Source: an uncultured Oscillospiraceae bacterium (GTDB lineage Bacteria; Bacillota; Clostridia; Oscillospirales; Acutalibacteraceae). From it: a stretch of 64,000 nt of DNA. The stretch is taken from contig CASEMN010000001.1 in NCBI GenBank assembly GCA_949289045.1, positions 62,001 to 126,000 on the forward strand. Direction: 5' to 3'. Position 1 is the stretch's first letter, and each line of letters opens with the position of its first letter. Shown here piece after piece: positions 26,492 to 35,167 of the stretch. Made by a program: the position numbers and the translations under genes. Under the pieces are notes generated by a model that had not been told where the DNA came from, searched no databases, and saw nothing but the letters and a program-made list of their open reading frames with translations.

Positions 26492-27463
26492 ATGAAAATT
26501 CTTTTTGCAGTTATTGCCGCAGTAGTTTGCCTTATTGTATTATTGTTGATTGTCGTTTCTGTTTGTGTTTTTAAATTTATAATAGTTCGTCCTAAAACCC
26601 CTAAGCTTCCTACAAATGACGATGAAAGAAATCGACAGCATATACGAAACATTAATAATGAATATATTCTTTTAAAGCATCCTGTACAGAAAGAGATAAA
26701 ATCCTTTGACGGATTAAAATTAAAAGCCCTTCTGCTCACTCATGGTAAGTCAGATAAAAAGTTTGTTGTCTTGGTGCATGGATATCAGTGTAACGGCCGT
26801 GATGAAATGAGCCATCTTGCAAGGCATTATTATGACGATTTAGGTTTTGCTTGCCTTATTCCTGATGATAGAGCCCATGGCAAAAGCGAGGGTAAATACA
26901 TAGGTTTCGGATATCTCGACCATTTTGATATTCTAAGCTGGTGCGATTATCTTATCAAAAACTTCGGCGAGGATATTGAGATAATGTTGCACGGAATATC
27001 AATGGGAGCGGCAACTGTTATGATGACTGCCGGAAGTGAAAAGGTTCCAAGTCAAGTTAAAGGTGTTATTGAAGACTGTGGATATAATGATATGGATGAA
27101 GAGATACAGTGCAATATACGAGATATGACTAAAATGAAGTTGTCTGCTGTAAAAAAGGGAGCAAGTTTTGTTTGCAAGATGAAAGCAGGCTATGCTTTTA
27201 ATGAGGCTTCACCAAGAAGCTCCCTGAAAAATGCATCCGTGCCGATTTTATTTGTGCACGGTACGGAAGATACATTTGTTCCTACATATATGGGTAAAGA
27301 GCTCTATGAATCATATAAAGGGGAGAAGGAGTTCCTTTTAGTGGAAGGAGCACGCCACGCCAGAAGTTATTACATAGCAAAAGAAAAATATGATAGCTGT
27401 ATGGACAGTTTTATAGAGAAATGTTTAAGAAAAAATTTTAATACTTCTGCAGTAAATGCATAA
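26492..27463 (+). CDS. Membrane-anchored alpha/beta hydrolase
   Basis: Protein of 323 aa. An N-terminal helix (residues about 3-27) anchors it. The alpha/beta-hydrolase core shows the oxyanion motif VLVHGYQCNGRDE, nucleophile elbow HGISMGAAT (Ser), acid-containing VPILFVHGTEDTFVP and a catalytic His in GARHARSYY. It resembles the YqkD/BEM46-like bacterial group. Substrate unknown. RBS TTGAGGTG. A terminator follows, so it is monocistronic. Confidence 0.88.
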   Translation: MKILFAVIAAVVCLIVLLLIVVSVCVFKFIIVRPKTPKLPTNDDERNRQHIRNINNEYILLKHPVQKEIKSFDGLKLKALLLTHGKSDKKFVVLVHGYQCNGRDEMSHLARHYYDDLGFACLIPDDRAHGKSEGKYIGFGYLDHFDILSWCDYLIKNFGEDIEIMLHGISMGAATVMMTAGSEKVPSQVKGVIEDCGYNDMDEEIQCNIRDMTKMKLSAVKKGASFVCKMKAGYAFNEASPRSSLKNASVPILFVHGTEDTFVPTYMGKELYESYKGEKEFLLVEGARHARSYYIAKEKYDSCMDSFIEKCLRKNFNTSAVNA

Positions 27464-27482
27464 AATAGTTAACGGGGAAAAC

Positions 27483-27515
27483 GAGCTATCTGTAATCAGG
27501 TAGCTCTTATTTTAT
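27483..27515 (+). terminator. Terminator after the hydrolase gene
   Basis: GAGCTATCTG / CAGGTAGCTC stem (one T-G pair), 4-base loop, TTATTTTAT tail. Confidence 0.82.
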
Positions 27516-27699
27516 ACAGTTTTCAGTTTCTGCTAATTTGTTGTGAATAAGTATCAAGTATTTGCTTTTTTGTACAAAAAAATAAATAAACAATATAATA
27601 AACTGTTGCAATCGTCTTTATAGAATGTTAATATAATAACATACTTGAATAATGCTGATGCTTGAAATTCATATTTGGCATTAAAAAGGAGGCTCTTTT

Positions 27700-29709
27700 A
27701 TGGAAAAATTACTCTATATGGCGCCGATTGTGGCTGTACTTGCAATTGTATATGCAGTTGCAACCTCCCTGAGGATTAAAAGACAAAGCCCGGGAAATGA
27801 AAGGATGCAGAAAATAGCTTCAGCAATAAGTGACGGAGCTAAAGCATTTTTAGGTGCAGAATATAAAGTGCTTATAATTTTTGCCGCAGTACTGTTTTTG
27901 CTGATAGGTTTCGGTTTAGGAAACTGGATAACAGCACTATGCTTTTTGTTGGGTGCATTTTTTTCCACTTTGGCCGGATATTTTGGTATGACAGTTGCAA
28001 CCAGAGCCAATGTAAGAACTGCTAATGCGGCTAAAGAGAAGGGAATGAACAAAGCTCTTTCTATAGCATTTTCCGGTGGAGCAGTTATGGGAATGTCCGT
28101 TGTAGGTCTCGGACTTCTCGGCATAAGCCTCATTTATATTTTCACTAAAGACATTTCGGTTCTAACAGGTTTTAGTTTGGGAGCCTCTTCCATTGCACTT
28201 TTTGCCCGTGTAGGCGGCGGAATATATACAAAGGCAGCCGATGTAGGTGCAGACCTTGTGGGAAAGGTTGAATCAGGAATACCAGAAGATGATCCACGAA
28301 ATCCGGCAGTTATTGCCGACAATGTAGGCGATAACGTTGGAGATGTTGCAGGTATGGGTGCCGATTTGTTTGAGTCTTATGTGGGATCAATTATATCCGC
28401 TATAACCCTTGGTGCGGTAGCTGTAACAATAACAGGGGAGGCAGTAGGAACTAACGGAATTATTTTTCCTCTCGCTCTTGCTGCCATAGGAGTTATTGCT
28501 TCTATTGTGTCAACGTTTTTTGTCAGAGGTAAGGATGGAGCAAATCCACACAATGCCTTAAAAGTAGGAACTTACGTTTCGTCAGCTGCCGTGCTTGTAG
28601 GCTCAGCTCTTTTAAGTTGGTTTATGTTTAAAGACCTTAGAGCGTTTTTTGCTGTTACGGCAGGACTTGTTGTGGGAATTTTAATAGGTGAGATAACTGA
28701 AATTTATACCTCTGCTGATTATAAACATGTTAAGGAAATTGCAAAACAGTCAAAAACCGGTCCGGCTACGACAATAATCAGCGGACTTTCAGTGGGCATG
28801 AAATCTACTGCTATTCCTATTTTGTGCATTGCTCTCGGAATTTTAATCTCTTATAAATTTTTTGGGCTCTATGGCATAGCTCTTTCTGCGGTTGGTATGC
28901 TTTCAACAACGGGAATAACAATAGCTGTGGATGCATACGGTCCTATTGCCGATAATGCGGGTGGAATTGCTCAGATGTCCGGTCTCGACGATAGTGTAAG
29001 AGAGATTACAGATAAACTTGACGCTGTAGGCAATACAACCGCCGCCATAGGAAAAGGTTTTGCAATCGGTTCGGCGGCGCTTACAGCTCTTGCGCTTTTC
29101 GCTTCCTATGCGGAAGCAGTAAATCTAAAAACCATTAGTATTTTGAGCCCTGATGTTATTTGCGGACTTTTTGTCGGCGGAATGCTGCCGTTTCTTTTCT
29201 CGGCATTTACAATGTCCTCTGTAGGCAAAGCAGCCAATCATATGATCGAGGAAGTACGCAGGCAGTTTAAGACGATACCCGGAATTATGGACGGAACAGG
29301 CAAACCTGATTATAAAAAGTGCGTTGAAATCTCCACCTCTGCGGCTTTAAAAGAAATGCTGGTTCCTGGAATAATGGCTGTTGCGGCTCCTCTTGTTATG
29401 GGTCTGCTTCTGGGTGCAGAGGCTTTAGGAGGACTTCTTGCAGGAGCTCTTGTAACAGGAGTAATGATGGCAATATTTATGTCTAATGCCGGTGGAGCTT
29501 GGGATAACGCAAAGAAGTATATTGAAGAGGGAAAGGATGGCGGAAAGGGCTGCGATGCTCACAAAGCTGCAGTTGTAGGCGATACAGTAGGTGATCCTTT
29601 CAAAGATACTGCAGGACCTTCGATAAATATACTTATTAAGCTGATGACCATTGTAGCTCTTGTTTTTGCACCTTTGTTTGTAAAATTTGGCGGTCTTTTG
29701 AATTTTTAA
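27700..29709 (+). CDS. hppA: Membrane-bound ion-translocating pyrophosphatase, K+-dependent type
   Basis: Integral membrane protein of 669 aa with about 15-16 helices that couples pyrophosphate hydrolysis to H+ and/or Na+ export. Substrate-site motifs are [31 protein letters not shown] and, near the C-terminus, [14 protein letters not shown]. In [18 protein letters not shown] the Ala after GNTTA, rather than Lys, marks the K+-dependent subfamily. Whether it pumps Na+ or H+ depends on a gate Glu position I did not resolve. Single gene with RBS AAAAGGAGG and a strong terminator. Confidence 0.94.
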   Translation: MEKLLYMAPIVAVLAIVYAVATSLRIKRQSPGNERMQKIASAISDGAKAFLGAEYKVLIIFAAVLFLLIGFGLGNWITALCFLLGAFFSTLAGYFGMTVATRANVRTANAAKEKGMNKALSIAFSGGAVMGMSVVGLGLLGISLIYIFTKDISVLTGFSLGASSIALFARVGGGIYTKAADVGADLVGKVESGIPEDDPRNPAVIADNVGDNVGDVAGMGADLFESYVGSIISAITLGAVAVTITGEAVGTNGIIFPLALAAIGVIASIVSTFFVRGKDGANPHNALKVGTYVSSAAVLVGSALLSWFMFKDLRAFFAVTAGLVVGILIGEITEIYTSADYKHVKEIAKQSKTGPATTIISGLSVGMKSTAIPILCIALGILISYKFFGLYGIALSAVGMLSTTGITIAVDAYGPIADNAGGIAQMSGLDDSVREITDKLDAVGNTTAAIGKGFAIGSAALTALALFASYAEAVNLKTISILSPDVICGLFVGGMLPFLFSAFTMSSVGKAANHMIEEVRRQFKTIPGIMDGTGKPDYKKCVEISTSAALKEMLVPGIMAVAAPLVMGLLLGAEALGGLLAGALVTGVMMAIFMSNAGGAWDNAKKYIEEGKDGGKGCDAHKAAVVGDTVGDPFKDTAGPSINILIKLMTIVALVFAPLFVKFGGLLNF

Positions 29710-29746
29710 ATAATATCAGTTTTAAAAATATTTAACTTGTTTATCG

Positions 29747-29789
29747 GTAAATTCTCCGCTCCTTTTCCGAAAGCGGAGAATTTACTTTT
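29747..29789 (+). terminator. Terminator after hppA
   Basis: Perfect 14-bp stem GTAAATTCTCCGCT / AGCGGAGAATTTAC, 11-base loop and TTTT. Confidence 0.85.
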
Positions 29790-29870
29790 GGAAAAAGATA
29801 TATTACCGTAAAGAAGATTGCTTCAATGAATAAAGCGCAAATTAATTTTATTATTTACAATAAAAATAGT

Positions 29871-29901
29871 TGACATGAGGGTGCAGATGTGGTATTATAA
29901 T
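29871..29901 (+). promoter_or_regulatory. Promoter of the initiator tRNA gene
   Basis: Consensus TTGACA at 29871-29876. The overlapping -10 choices are TATTAT (16-base spacer) and TATAAT (19-base spacer). Confidence 0.7.
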
Positions 29902-29927
29902 TAAGCACTAAAGAGTGCATCAAATAT

Positions 29928-30004
<77 letters not shown>

Positions 30005-30007
30005 ACT

Positions 30008-30043
30008 AAAAACCTTGAAACCACGTTGTTTCAAGGTTTTTTC
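30008..30043 (+). terminator. Terminator after tRNA-fMet
   Basis: AAAAACCTTGAAA / TTTCAAGGTTTTTT stem with an 8-base loop. Confidence 0.9.
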
Positions 30044-30185
30044 TTATGTTTACAGAAACTATGAAAATCACCTTTTCTAACATGATTTCTAACATAATTA
30101 TTTAAACATATTTGTTATTAAGTTTAATATGATTTTTTTCATTTTAATATTTTATATGACCATATTTATATTGCTTTACAAAATG

Positions 30186-30209
30186 CAAGTAGTGCTTGAC
30201 AAAATCAAG
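30186..30209 (+). promoter_or_regulatory. Linked palindromes upstream of the membrane XRE gene
   Basis: CAAG-N5-CTTG (30186-30198) shares an arm with CTTGA-N5-TCAAG (30195-30209), giving CAAG/CTTG/CAAG half-sites. They lie 65-88 bases before the regulator start, so an autoregulatory operator is possible. Confidence 0.35.
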
Positions 30210-30273
30210 TGAACGGTGATTTCATTTTTTCAGTCCTTACAGTATAATAAAAACATGAAAAGGGGGCAGGATT

Positions 30274-31686
30274 ATGACAACAGGTGAAACAATCAAATTT
30301 TATAGAAAGAAGTTTGGTCTTTCTCAAGAAGAACTTGGACAAAAACTACTCATAAGCCGTCAGACAGTAAGCCTTTGGGAAAAAGATCAGACACTTCCGA
30401 CAATTGACAATCTTATTCGTTTAAGAGATATTTTTAATGTTTCAGTAGATGAACTGTTAGGTTACGGAAACGATGAGAGAGAAGATGAAGAAATTTTATC
30501 GGAAAGTTATCAGTTTTGTTATTCTGAAGATGAATGTTTGACAATATATAAGTTTTTGAAAAGTTCAATTATACGTCGTACGATAATTTTTTCTATCCTG
30601 TGTCTTTTTTTGATTCTTTTCTTTATAGCTAATCATATTTCGGATATATTAATCGGATTTATTATTGGAACCTTTGTAATAGGCACTATTTCAAATATAA
30701 AAGCACTAAAAAAAACAGTGGCAGAAGCAAAGAAGATATCGAAAAACTCATATGAATACCAGCTTTTCAATGATTTTTTAACAATAAAAATATTTAAAAA
30801 TAATGATATATTTGAAAGCTTAAAAGTTTACTACAAAGATATTGAACAAATACAGGATATTGGTAAATATTTGGTGATCCATTTTGAGGGACAATCTTTT
30901 ATTTTAAAAAAAGAAAATTTGACTTTTAACTCAGCTTTATATTTATATATGAATAGAAATTCTCAAAAGGTGTTGAAAAGAGAAAAAGCAGATAAATTGA
31001 AAATCATATCAAATGTGTTATTTGTTTTATCACTGCTTTCAATACCAGGCTTTTTGCTTTTGGTCAGCTGGGTATCAAGCCTCAATAATCTTTTTATTGA
31101 GAACACGTGGATATGTTATTTATTTACACCTTTTTCTATTGCTTCAACGGTATTTGGCTTTTATTTAAAATATAAAAATTATAAATATAAAAAGAATATT
31201 ATTTCCGGTGTTATTATTACAGTAATACTTTGTCTTTACGGGTCTTTTACTTTCATATTTTCTGATATTTATGATCACAGTTCCAAGCCTGTAATTCGTG
31301 TTGAGCAATTAACAGGCATAGATATTCCTCAAAGTAAGCAGATTAATACACAGGATTGGACAAAAGGTGTACAAGATGTTTCAAGAGGATATATATACTA
31401 TACCAGTGATATTTACTTCGATGATGATTTGACAAAAGATTTTGCAAAACAGATAAAAACAGATGATAGGTGGTTATCTTCTGTGCCTAATGATTTAATA
31501 GGAATTACATCACCATTCAGTGATTATGGGGGATACGATTACTTATTAATTTATAATATTGATTCAAAGGAATACAATACGTTACCTGAAGATGGTGGAA
31601 ATTATAGCTTTATCAACATGTTTTTTAATATAGAACAATCTAAAATGATAATTGTAGAATATGAAATAAATTATGCTAAATATTAG
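30274..31686 (+). CDS. XRE-family regulator fused to a multi-pass membrane and extracytoplasmic domain
   Basis: Protein of 470 aa. An N-terminal Cro/CI helix-turn-helix (residues 1-65: FYRKKFGLSQEELGQKLLIS, then RQTVSLWEKDQTLPTIDNL) is followed by about five hydrophobic helices: two near 98-145, two near 245-300 and one near 312-330. A soluble segment lies between the pairs (a YcxB-like stretch, YKDIEQIQDIGKYLVIHFEG). The last 130 residues are probably extracytoplasmic. The layout suggests a sensor-type regulator at the membrane. No partner gene is adjacent. RBS AAAAGGGGGCAGG. AT-rich codons differ from the neighbouring housekeeping genes. Confidence 0.78.
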   Translation: MTTGETIKFYRKKFGLSQEELGQKLLISRQTVSLWEKDQTLPTIDNLIRLRDIFNVSVDELLGYGNDEREDEEILSESYQFCYSEDECLTIYKFLKSSIIRRTIIFSILCLFLILFFIANHISDILIGFIIGTFVIGTISNIKALKKTVAEAKKISKNSYEYQLFNDFLTIKIFKNNDIFESLKVYYKDIEQIQDIGKYLVIHFEGQSFILKKENLTFNSALYLYMNRNSQKVLKREKADKLKIISNVLFVLSLLSIPGFLLLVSWVSSLNNLFIENTWICYLFTPFSIASTVFGFYLKYKNYKYKKNIISGVIITVILCLYGSFTFIFSDIYDHSSKPVIRVEQLTGIDIPQSKQINTQDWTKGVQDVSRGYIYYTSDIYFDDDLTKDFAKQIKTDDRWLSSVPNDLIGITSPFSDYGGYDYLLIYNIDSKEYNTLPEDGGNYSFINMFFNIEQSKMIIVEYEINYAKY

Positions 31687-31779
31687 AAGTACTATTTATG
31701 GTAATTAAAAAACATCAATGTTTTTGATTTTTCACGCTTTTTGTTATCATCTTTCTGTGATTGAATAGAAGAGAATAAT

Positions 31780-31816
31780 AAAAAAGTTCCTGTTCATTAA
31801 ACGAGCAGGAACTTTT
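31780..31816. terminator. Bidirectional terminator between convergent genes
   Basis: AAAAAGTTCCTG / CAGGAACTTTTT with a loop of about 11 bases; T tracts on both strands. Confidence 0.85.
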
Positions 31817-31849
31817 TCATTTATCAGTATATAAATGTTAATTTATTAC

Positions 31850-32662
31850 TTATTTTATAACTGCACGGTAGCCAAACTCAAGAAGTTTTGTGGGAACAAT
31901 CTCAAGAGCACGAAGCATTGCGCTGTTCTTAACTCTGTAAACCAGCTTTGGCTTATCTGAATCAACAGCTTCAAGAAGGGCTGCGACAAGATATTTGGGA
32001 TCGTTTGCATGCATAAGCTCATTATCCATAATAGGTCTGAGTGTGTTAAGTACTTTTCCGTAATATTTTGTAGAATTAATGAGGTTATCAAGACCTGCTG
32101 AAGCAGATTTATGCATATTTGTCTTGAAAGAGCCGGGCTGAATTTTAACAACCGGAACACCGATAAACATAAGCTCACGGCGAAGGCTGTCTGTGTAAGC
32201 CTCTACAGCATATTTTGTAATTGCATAAGGACCGTTGAAGGGCTGAGCTGTAAGGTATCCGCACTCTGAGCTGCAGTTAATAACGCGACCGTTGCCCTCG
32301 ATTACCATATCAATAAATGTACGGTTAATTCTAACCATGCCCATAACGTTGATCATAAGCATTTTCTCGATTATGTTTGAGCAATTGCCTTCGATCATTG
32401 AACACATTGTGTGCATACCTGCAAAGTTAATAACAGCATCAAGCTTAGTTGTGTATTTTGCAACTTCTTCGTGAGCAGCGTCAACACTTTCCTGGTTTGT
32501 AATGTCAACTTTGACAGGAATAATGTTTTCAATTTCACCGATTTCAGCAAGGGCGGCATCATTAATGTCCGCTGCGAAAACTGTCCAACCTTCTGCTGCC
32601 ATTGCTTTTGCGCAAGCACCGCCTAATCCGCCTGCACCGCCTGTAAACAATGCATACTTCAT
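31850..32662 (-). CDS. Short-chain dehydrogenase/reductase
   Basis: Protein of 270 aa. Classical SDR: nucleotide loop TGGAGGLGGACA, Asp in FAADIND suggesting NAD(H) preference, VINFAG (NxAG motif), catalytic Ser in VINCSSECGY, and YAITKYAVEAYTDSLRREL (YxxxK). The C-terminal 60 residues are longer than minimal SDRs and may form a membrane-associating helix, as in steroid/retinol dehydrogenases. Substrate unknown. A consensus promoter lies 80 bases upstream on the minus strand, and the codons suggest good expression. Confidence 0.9.
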   Translation of the reverse strand: MKYALFTGGAGGLGGACAKAMAAEGWTVFAADINDAALAEIGEIENIIPVKVDITNQESVDAAHEEVAKYTTKLDAVINFAGMHTMCSMIEGNCSNIIEKMLMINVMGMVRINRTFIDMVIEGNGRVINCSSECGYLTAQPFNGPYAITKYAVEAYTDSLRRELMFIGVPVVKIQPGSFKTNMHKSASAGLDNLINSTKYYGKVLNTLRPIMDNELMHANDPKYLVAALLEAVDSDKPKLVYRVKNSAMLRALEIVPTKLLEFGYRAVIK

Positions 32663-32741
32663 AATTTTTACTCTCTCCTTACATATAAATGTAGATTGGA
32701 AATGTGTTTCTTATAGAAAAACATTTTCTTACATTAAAAAA

Positions 32742-32770
32742 ATTATACATTTGTAAAAATGCAATGTCAA
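32742..32770 (-). promoter_or_regulatory. Consensus promoter of the SDR gene
   Basis: On the minus strand, TTGACA (32765-32770), 17-base spacer and TATAAT (32742-32747): a perfect sigma-A match. Confidence 0.85.
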
Positions 32771-33145
32771 GAGTTTCAACTTTCGGTTTAATTTGATTTG
32801 TTTGATCATTTAAAAATAGAGAAATCGAAAAAAATTTGTTATATTTGTAAAAATTCAAAATAAATGTCCAATTATCTTAACAAACAATAAAAATTTGTAA
32901 AAAAGTATATATATGGATAAACATAAAAAGATAAAAAAAGATAACTTTAATTATAAAAATATTGTTATTTAATATTTTGTTAATTTTTAAATTCCTGTTC
33001 TTTTGGAAACTTAGCAAATTTATAAGACGTAAAAATATACAGGTTTAAAAGAAAATTAAAAGTGTTGATGTATAACGAAAGAAATAGTTAATCTTCAATA
33101 AATATAAATTATTCGGCAGTCAATACTTTTACCATAAAATAACGA
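32771..33145. other. AT-rich intergenic stretch without visible genes
   Basis: About 375 bases of very AT-rich sequence between the SDR promoter and the next terminator. I see no ORF with an RBS, no strong hairpin and no repeat. It may only be a spacer. Confidence 0.6.
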
Positions 33146-33169
33146 AAAGCACCGGTTTTCCGGTGCTTT
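33146..33169. terminator. Strong hairpin downstream of the minus-strand ncRNA
   Basis: Perfect 10-bp stem AAAGCACCGG / CCGGTGCTTT with a TTTT loop. T-rich flanks are short: CGTT on the minus side, GATTT on the plus side. It could back up termination from the minus strand. Confidence 0.65.
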
Positions 33170-33171
33170 GA

Positions 33172-33384
33172 TTTAAAAATAAAAACCCGCCATGCCGTCA
33201 TGCAGCTGATTATAACCTGCCCAAAAAGCAGGTGGGTATGCGCCGTACGTTTTCATGCTCCCACCGTCCGGTTGTAACCGGGAGGTCTGCAATAGTCCGT
33301 CCGAGCAAGCATTCCCTAATAAAGTGTGTTGGGTTATATTAACTGCATTTAAACGCACAAGGCAGGAATTATTTAATTCTCGTC
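33172..33384 (-). ncRNA. Structured non-coding RNA candidate, about 200 nt, class unresolved
   Basis: On the minus strand the segment is closed by CCTGCC (33361-33366) pairing with GGCGGG (33186-33191), directly followed by TTTTTATTTTT. Inside, ATGCAG...ATAACC pairs with GGTTATAATCAGCTGCAT. GGGAATGC pairs with GCATACCC (one A-A mismatch). CCTGC-N7-GCAGG and CCGGTTACAACCGG form hairpins, and CTCCC pairs with GGGAG. A promoter (33391-33419) points into it. A 61-codon ORF here has no RBS and is probably a shadow. Size and independent transcription would suit 6S RNA or the raiA-type motif, but I cannot match either consensus by eye. Confidence 0.6.
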
Positions 33385-33672
33385 AGTTATATCATAGATT
33401 TCGCTAAGGCGCTCTTCAAAAATTGCAGCAATCTCATCAAATTCAGCGTCATCTTCGATAGGAGCCAAAAAGCTGTCTCCATCTGTTTCTTCAACTTTCA
33501 AAATTATGAGTTCGCCGTCATCCTCTATCATTTCCTCTGGATCATCATAATATGCGGTAACGGCAACGTATCTATCAGTATCAGTTTCAATACTGTCAAG
33601 AATTTCAAAGGTATGTTCATTGCCTTCTTCATCAGCAACGGTTAAAATATCGGGTGTGTACTCTTCGTTCAT
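33373..33672 (-). CDS. DUF1292 family acidic protein (YrzB-like)
   Basis: Protein of 99 aa, strongly acidic. DUF1292 pattern: ILTVADEEGNEHTFEILDSI, then YVAVTAYYDD, ELIILKVEETDGDSFLAPIE and the C-terminal DDAEFDEIAAIFEERL. Members are small cytoplasmic proteins of unknown function, often near alaS or ruvX in Firmicutes; that context is absent here. RBS AAAGGAGCG. The promoter of the minus-strand ncRNA lies inside its last codons. Confidence 0.88.
   Translation of the reverse strand: MNEEYTPDILTVADEEGNEHTFEILDSIETDTDRYVAVTAYYDDPEEMIEDDGELIILKVEETDGDSFLAPIEDDAEFDEIAAIFEERLSEIYDITDEN
33391..33419 (-). promoter_or_regulatory. Candidate promoter of the minus-strand ncRNA
   Basis: Minus-strand TTGAAG (33414-33419), 17-base spacer, TATGAT (33391-33396), inside the 3' end of the DUF1292 gene. 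Transcription would begin near 33384. Confidence 0.5.
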
Positions 33673-33792
33673 AACTACGCTCCTTTTGTGAAAGCTTACC
33701 TTATAATTTTAGCCGTTTTTGCTCTTTAAGTCAATACGCAATTTTAATGAAATTTTTAACTAAAAATAATGCAGTATTTTATTTAAAAAATG

Positions 33793-33820
33793 TTGACAAT
33801 ACATAAAAGTATGCTATAAT
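33793..33820 (+). promoter_or_regulatory. Consensus promoter of the large ncRNA candidate
   Basis: TTGACA (33793-33798), 16-base spacer, TATAAT (33815-33820). Both hexamers are perfect, indicating strong constitutive transcription starting near 33827. Confidence 0.82.
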
Positions 33821-33965
33821 TTAGTTGAAGTTAAGGAAAGAAAGTAAGTAAGTTAAGAAAATCAGCAGAGTGAGTTTGAAGAAAAAGGAGTCAAGTTTAT
33901 TTTGTTAGATGTAAAGTGCTGATGTTCTTTCCTTAGGCTTAAAGGATAATAAGGAGGCGGTACCA

Positions 33966-34022
33966 ATGTACTGTGAATGTGAGCCGTACAGTAAGGCCGC
34001 CGGTTTAAGAGCTGAAATTTAA
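33966..34022 (+). CDS. Possible 18-codon Cys-rich ORF within the large ncRNA
   Basis: ATG at 33966 has AAGGAGG 9 bases upstream (33950-33956) and encodes MYCECEPYSKAAGLRAEI. The same bases form the GGCGG/CCGCC and TACTGT/ACAGTA stems, so the RBS match may be coincidence. No known peptide was recognised. Confidence 0.25.
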   Translation: MYCECEPYSKAAGLRAEI

Positions 34023-34326
34023 AAGCTTCTGTCTTGCACCAAAGTTGAAACGAACAAAATTTAAGTTCGGCAATTTAATTTAAGGAGATTATCCATTACG
34101 AAGAAGAGGCTTTAAACGGCAGATTTCGATTCTGAACCGGTGTGAAACAGAAAAGTTAATACATATGAAATTGACATTATGTATTCTGCCGGCATAATAA
34201 AAGAAAACAAACATACAAATTCTTATTTTGTGTTGAAAAATTGCAATAAAATATAATGTAAAAAGCAGTGAAGGACATAAAAGAAGATATTGTTTTAAAG
34301 GTGTGTTTCCGGTGTTCTAAAAGTTC

Positions 34327-34364
34327 AAGCCTCAACGGTTTACATCGTTGAGGCTTTGGTTTTT
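34327..34364 (+). terminator. Terminator of the large ncRNA
   Basis: Perfect 11-bp stem AAGCCTCAACG / CGTTGAGGCTT, 8-base loop, TGGTTTTT tail, 22 bases before the next start codon. Confidence 0.88.
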
Positions 34365-34385
34365 AAGTTTTGGGAGGTAGAGATT

Positions 34386-35003
34386 ATGAAAAAAACTGTA
34401 ATTACAATAGGACGTCAGTTCTGCAGCGGCGGCCATGATATTGGCGAAAAGCTTGCGCAGGAACTTAATATTCCTTTCTATGATAAAAATCTTATCAGCT
34501 TAGCTGCTAAAAAGAGTGGCATGAGCGAGGAAGTTTTAAAAGCAGCTGATGAATATCCTACTGATAGTTTGCTCTATAATCTTTCCCTTGGAAATGCTCT
34601 TTTTGCTTTCGGGGATATGTCTTCCCGTGAAATGCCGGTAACCGATAAGCTTTTTATACTTCAGTCCGAAATAATTAAAAATGCAGCTAACGAAGGCTCA
34701 TGCGTTATTGTAGGAAGATGTGCTGAAAATGTTCTCGAAGGCCGAAAGGACTGCATTAGTGTCTTTATTTATGCTGATATGGATTATAAGATTCAGCGCT
34801 GCATAGATGTGTATAAAATAGCTCCTGAAAAGGCAAAGAGTTTTATTACAAAAACTGATAAACGTCGTGAATCGTATCATAACTATTTTTGTGATACTAA
34901 ATGGGGTTCTCCCGAAAGTTATGATATGATGCTTAACAGTTCCAAAATGAGCGAAAGAGAAATTATCGATGTTATAAAGGCTTATATTGAAAGCAAAGAT
35001 TAA
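34386..35003 (+). CDS. Cytidylate-kinase-like family protein
   Basis: The ATG at 34386 is chosen for GGGAGG 10 bases upstream, giving 205 aa. Residues 1-20 read MKKTVITIGRQFCSGGHDIG, the divergent phosphate-binding loop of the cytidylate kinase-like (Cytidylate_kin2) family; GRxxxSGG replaces the canonical P-loop. ILQSEIIKNAANEGSCVIVG and GRCAENVL are also typical. The molecular role of this group, common in gut Clostridia, is unproven. It lies just after the ncRNA terminator, so its own promoter is unclear, and readthrough could supply expression. Confidence 0.85.
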   Translation: MKKTVITIGRQFCSGGHDIGEKLAQELNIPFYDKNLISLAAKKSGMSEEVLKAADEYPTDSLLYNLSLGNALFAFGDMSSREMPVTDKLFILQSEIIKNAANEGSCVIVGRCAENVLEGRKDCISVFIYADMDYKIQRCIDVYKIAPEKAKSFITKTDKRRESYHNYFCDTKWGSPESYDMMLNSSKMSEREIIDVIKAYIESKD

Positions 35004-35023
35004 AAGTTATAACAAAAAACATT

Positions 35024-35047
35024 AAGGCGCTTTAAGCGCCTTTTTTC
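35024..35047 (+). terminator. Terminator after the kinase-like gene
   Basis: AAGGCGCT / AGCGCCTT stem, 3-base loop, TTTTTT tail. Confidence 0.9.
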
Positions 35048-35167
35048 TTTGCCTGAAAAGCACAATGCAAGCTAAAATACCAACTGTTTTTTCTTTCTTT
35101 CTGTGTCGCAAAAAGTCTATTTTGCATACTATGGAAGTGAAATTAATAGTTGGAGGAGTGAGGCTTT

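Larger units (their letters stand above)
33827..34364 (+). ncRNA. Large structured non-coding RNA candidate, about 540 nt
   Basis: A perfect sigma-A promoter and an intrinsic terminator enclose about 540 bases with no ORF over 18 codons. Several pairings are visible: AAGGAAAGAA / TTCTTTCCTT (33833 / 33929 area) enclosing ATCAGCA / TGCTGAT; GGCGG / CCGCC enclosing TACTGT / ACAGTA; CGAAC-N9-GTTCG; and a three-way junction in which CGGCAGA / TCTGCCG (about 34129 and 34181) encloses TTCTG / CAGAA and AATACATA / TATGTATT. Size suits ornate large RNAs such as ROOL (about 580 nt, Firmicutes and rumen metagenomes), but I cannot verify that consensus. A long leader of the downstream gene is the alternative, though the terminator argues against it. 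Confidence 0.65.

Noticed and set aside
33173..33358. 61-aa minus-strand ORF within the small ncRNA
   Set aside because: It has no RBS, and the sequence is explained by RNA helices and a terminator tail; no protein family fits.
33940..33990. T-box riboswitch suggested by GGAGGCGGTACC
   Set aside because: The core AGGGTGGNACCGCG is not matched after GGTACC, no specifier stem is evident and the downstream gene is not an aminoacyl-tRNA or amino-acid gene.
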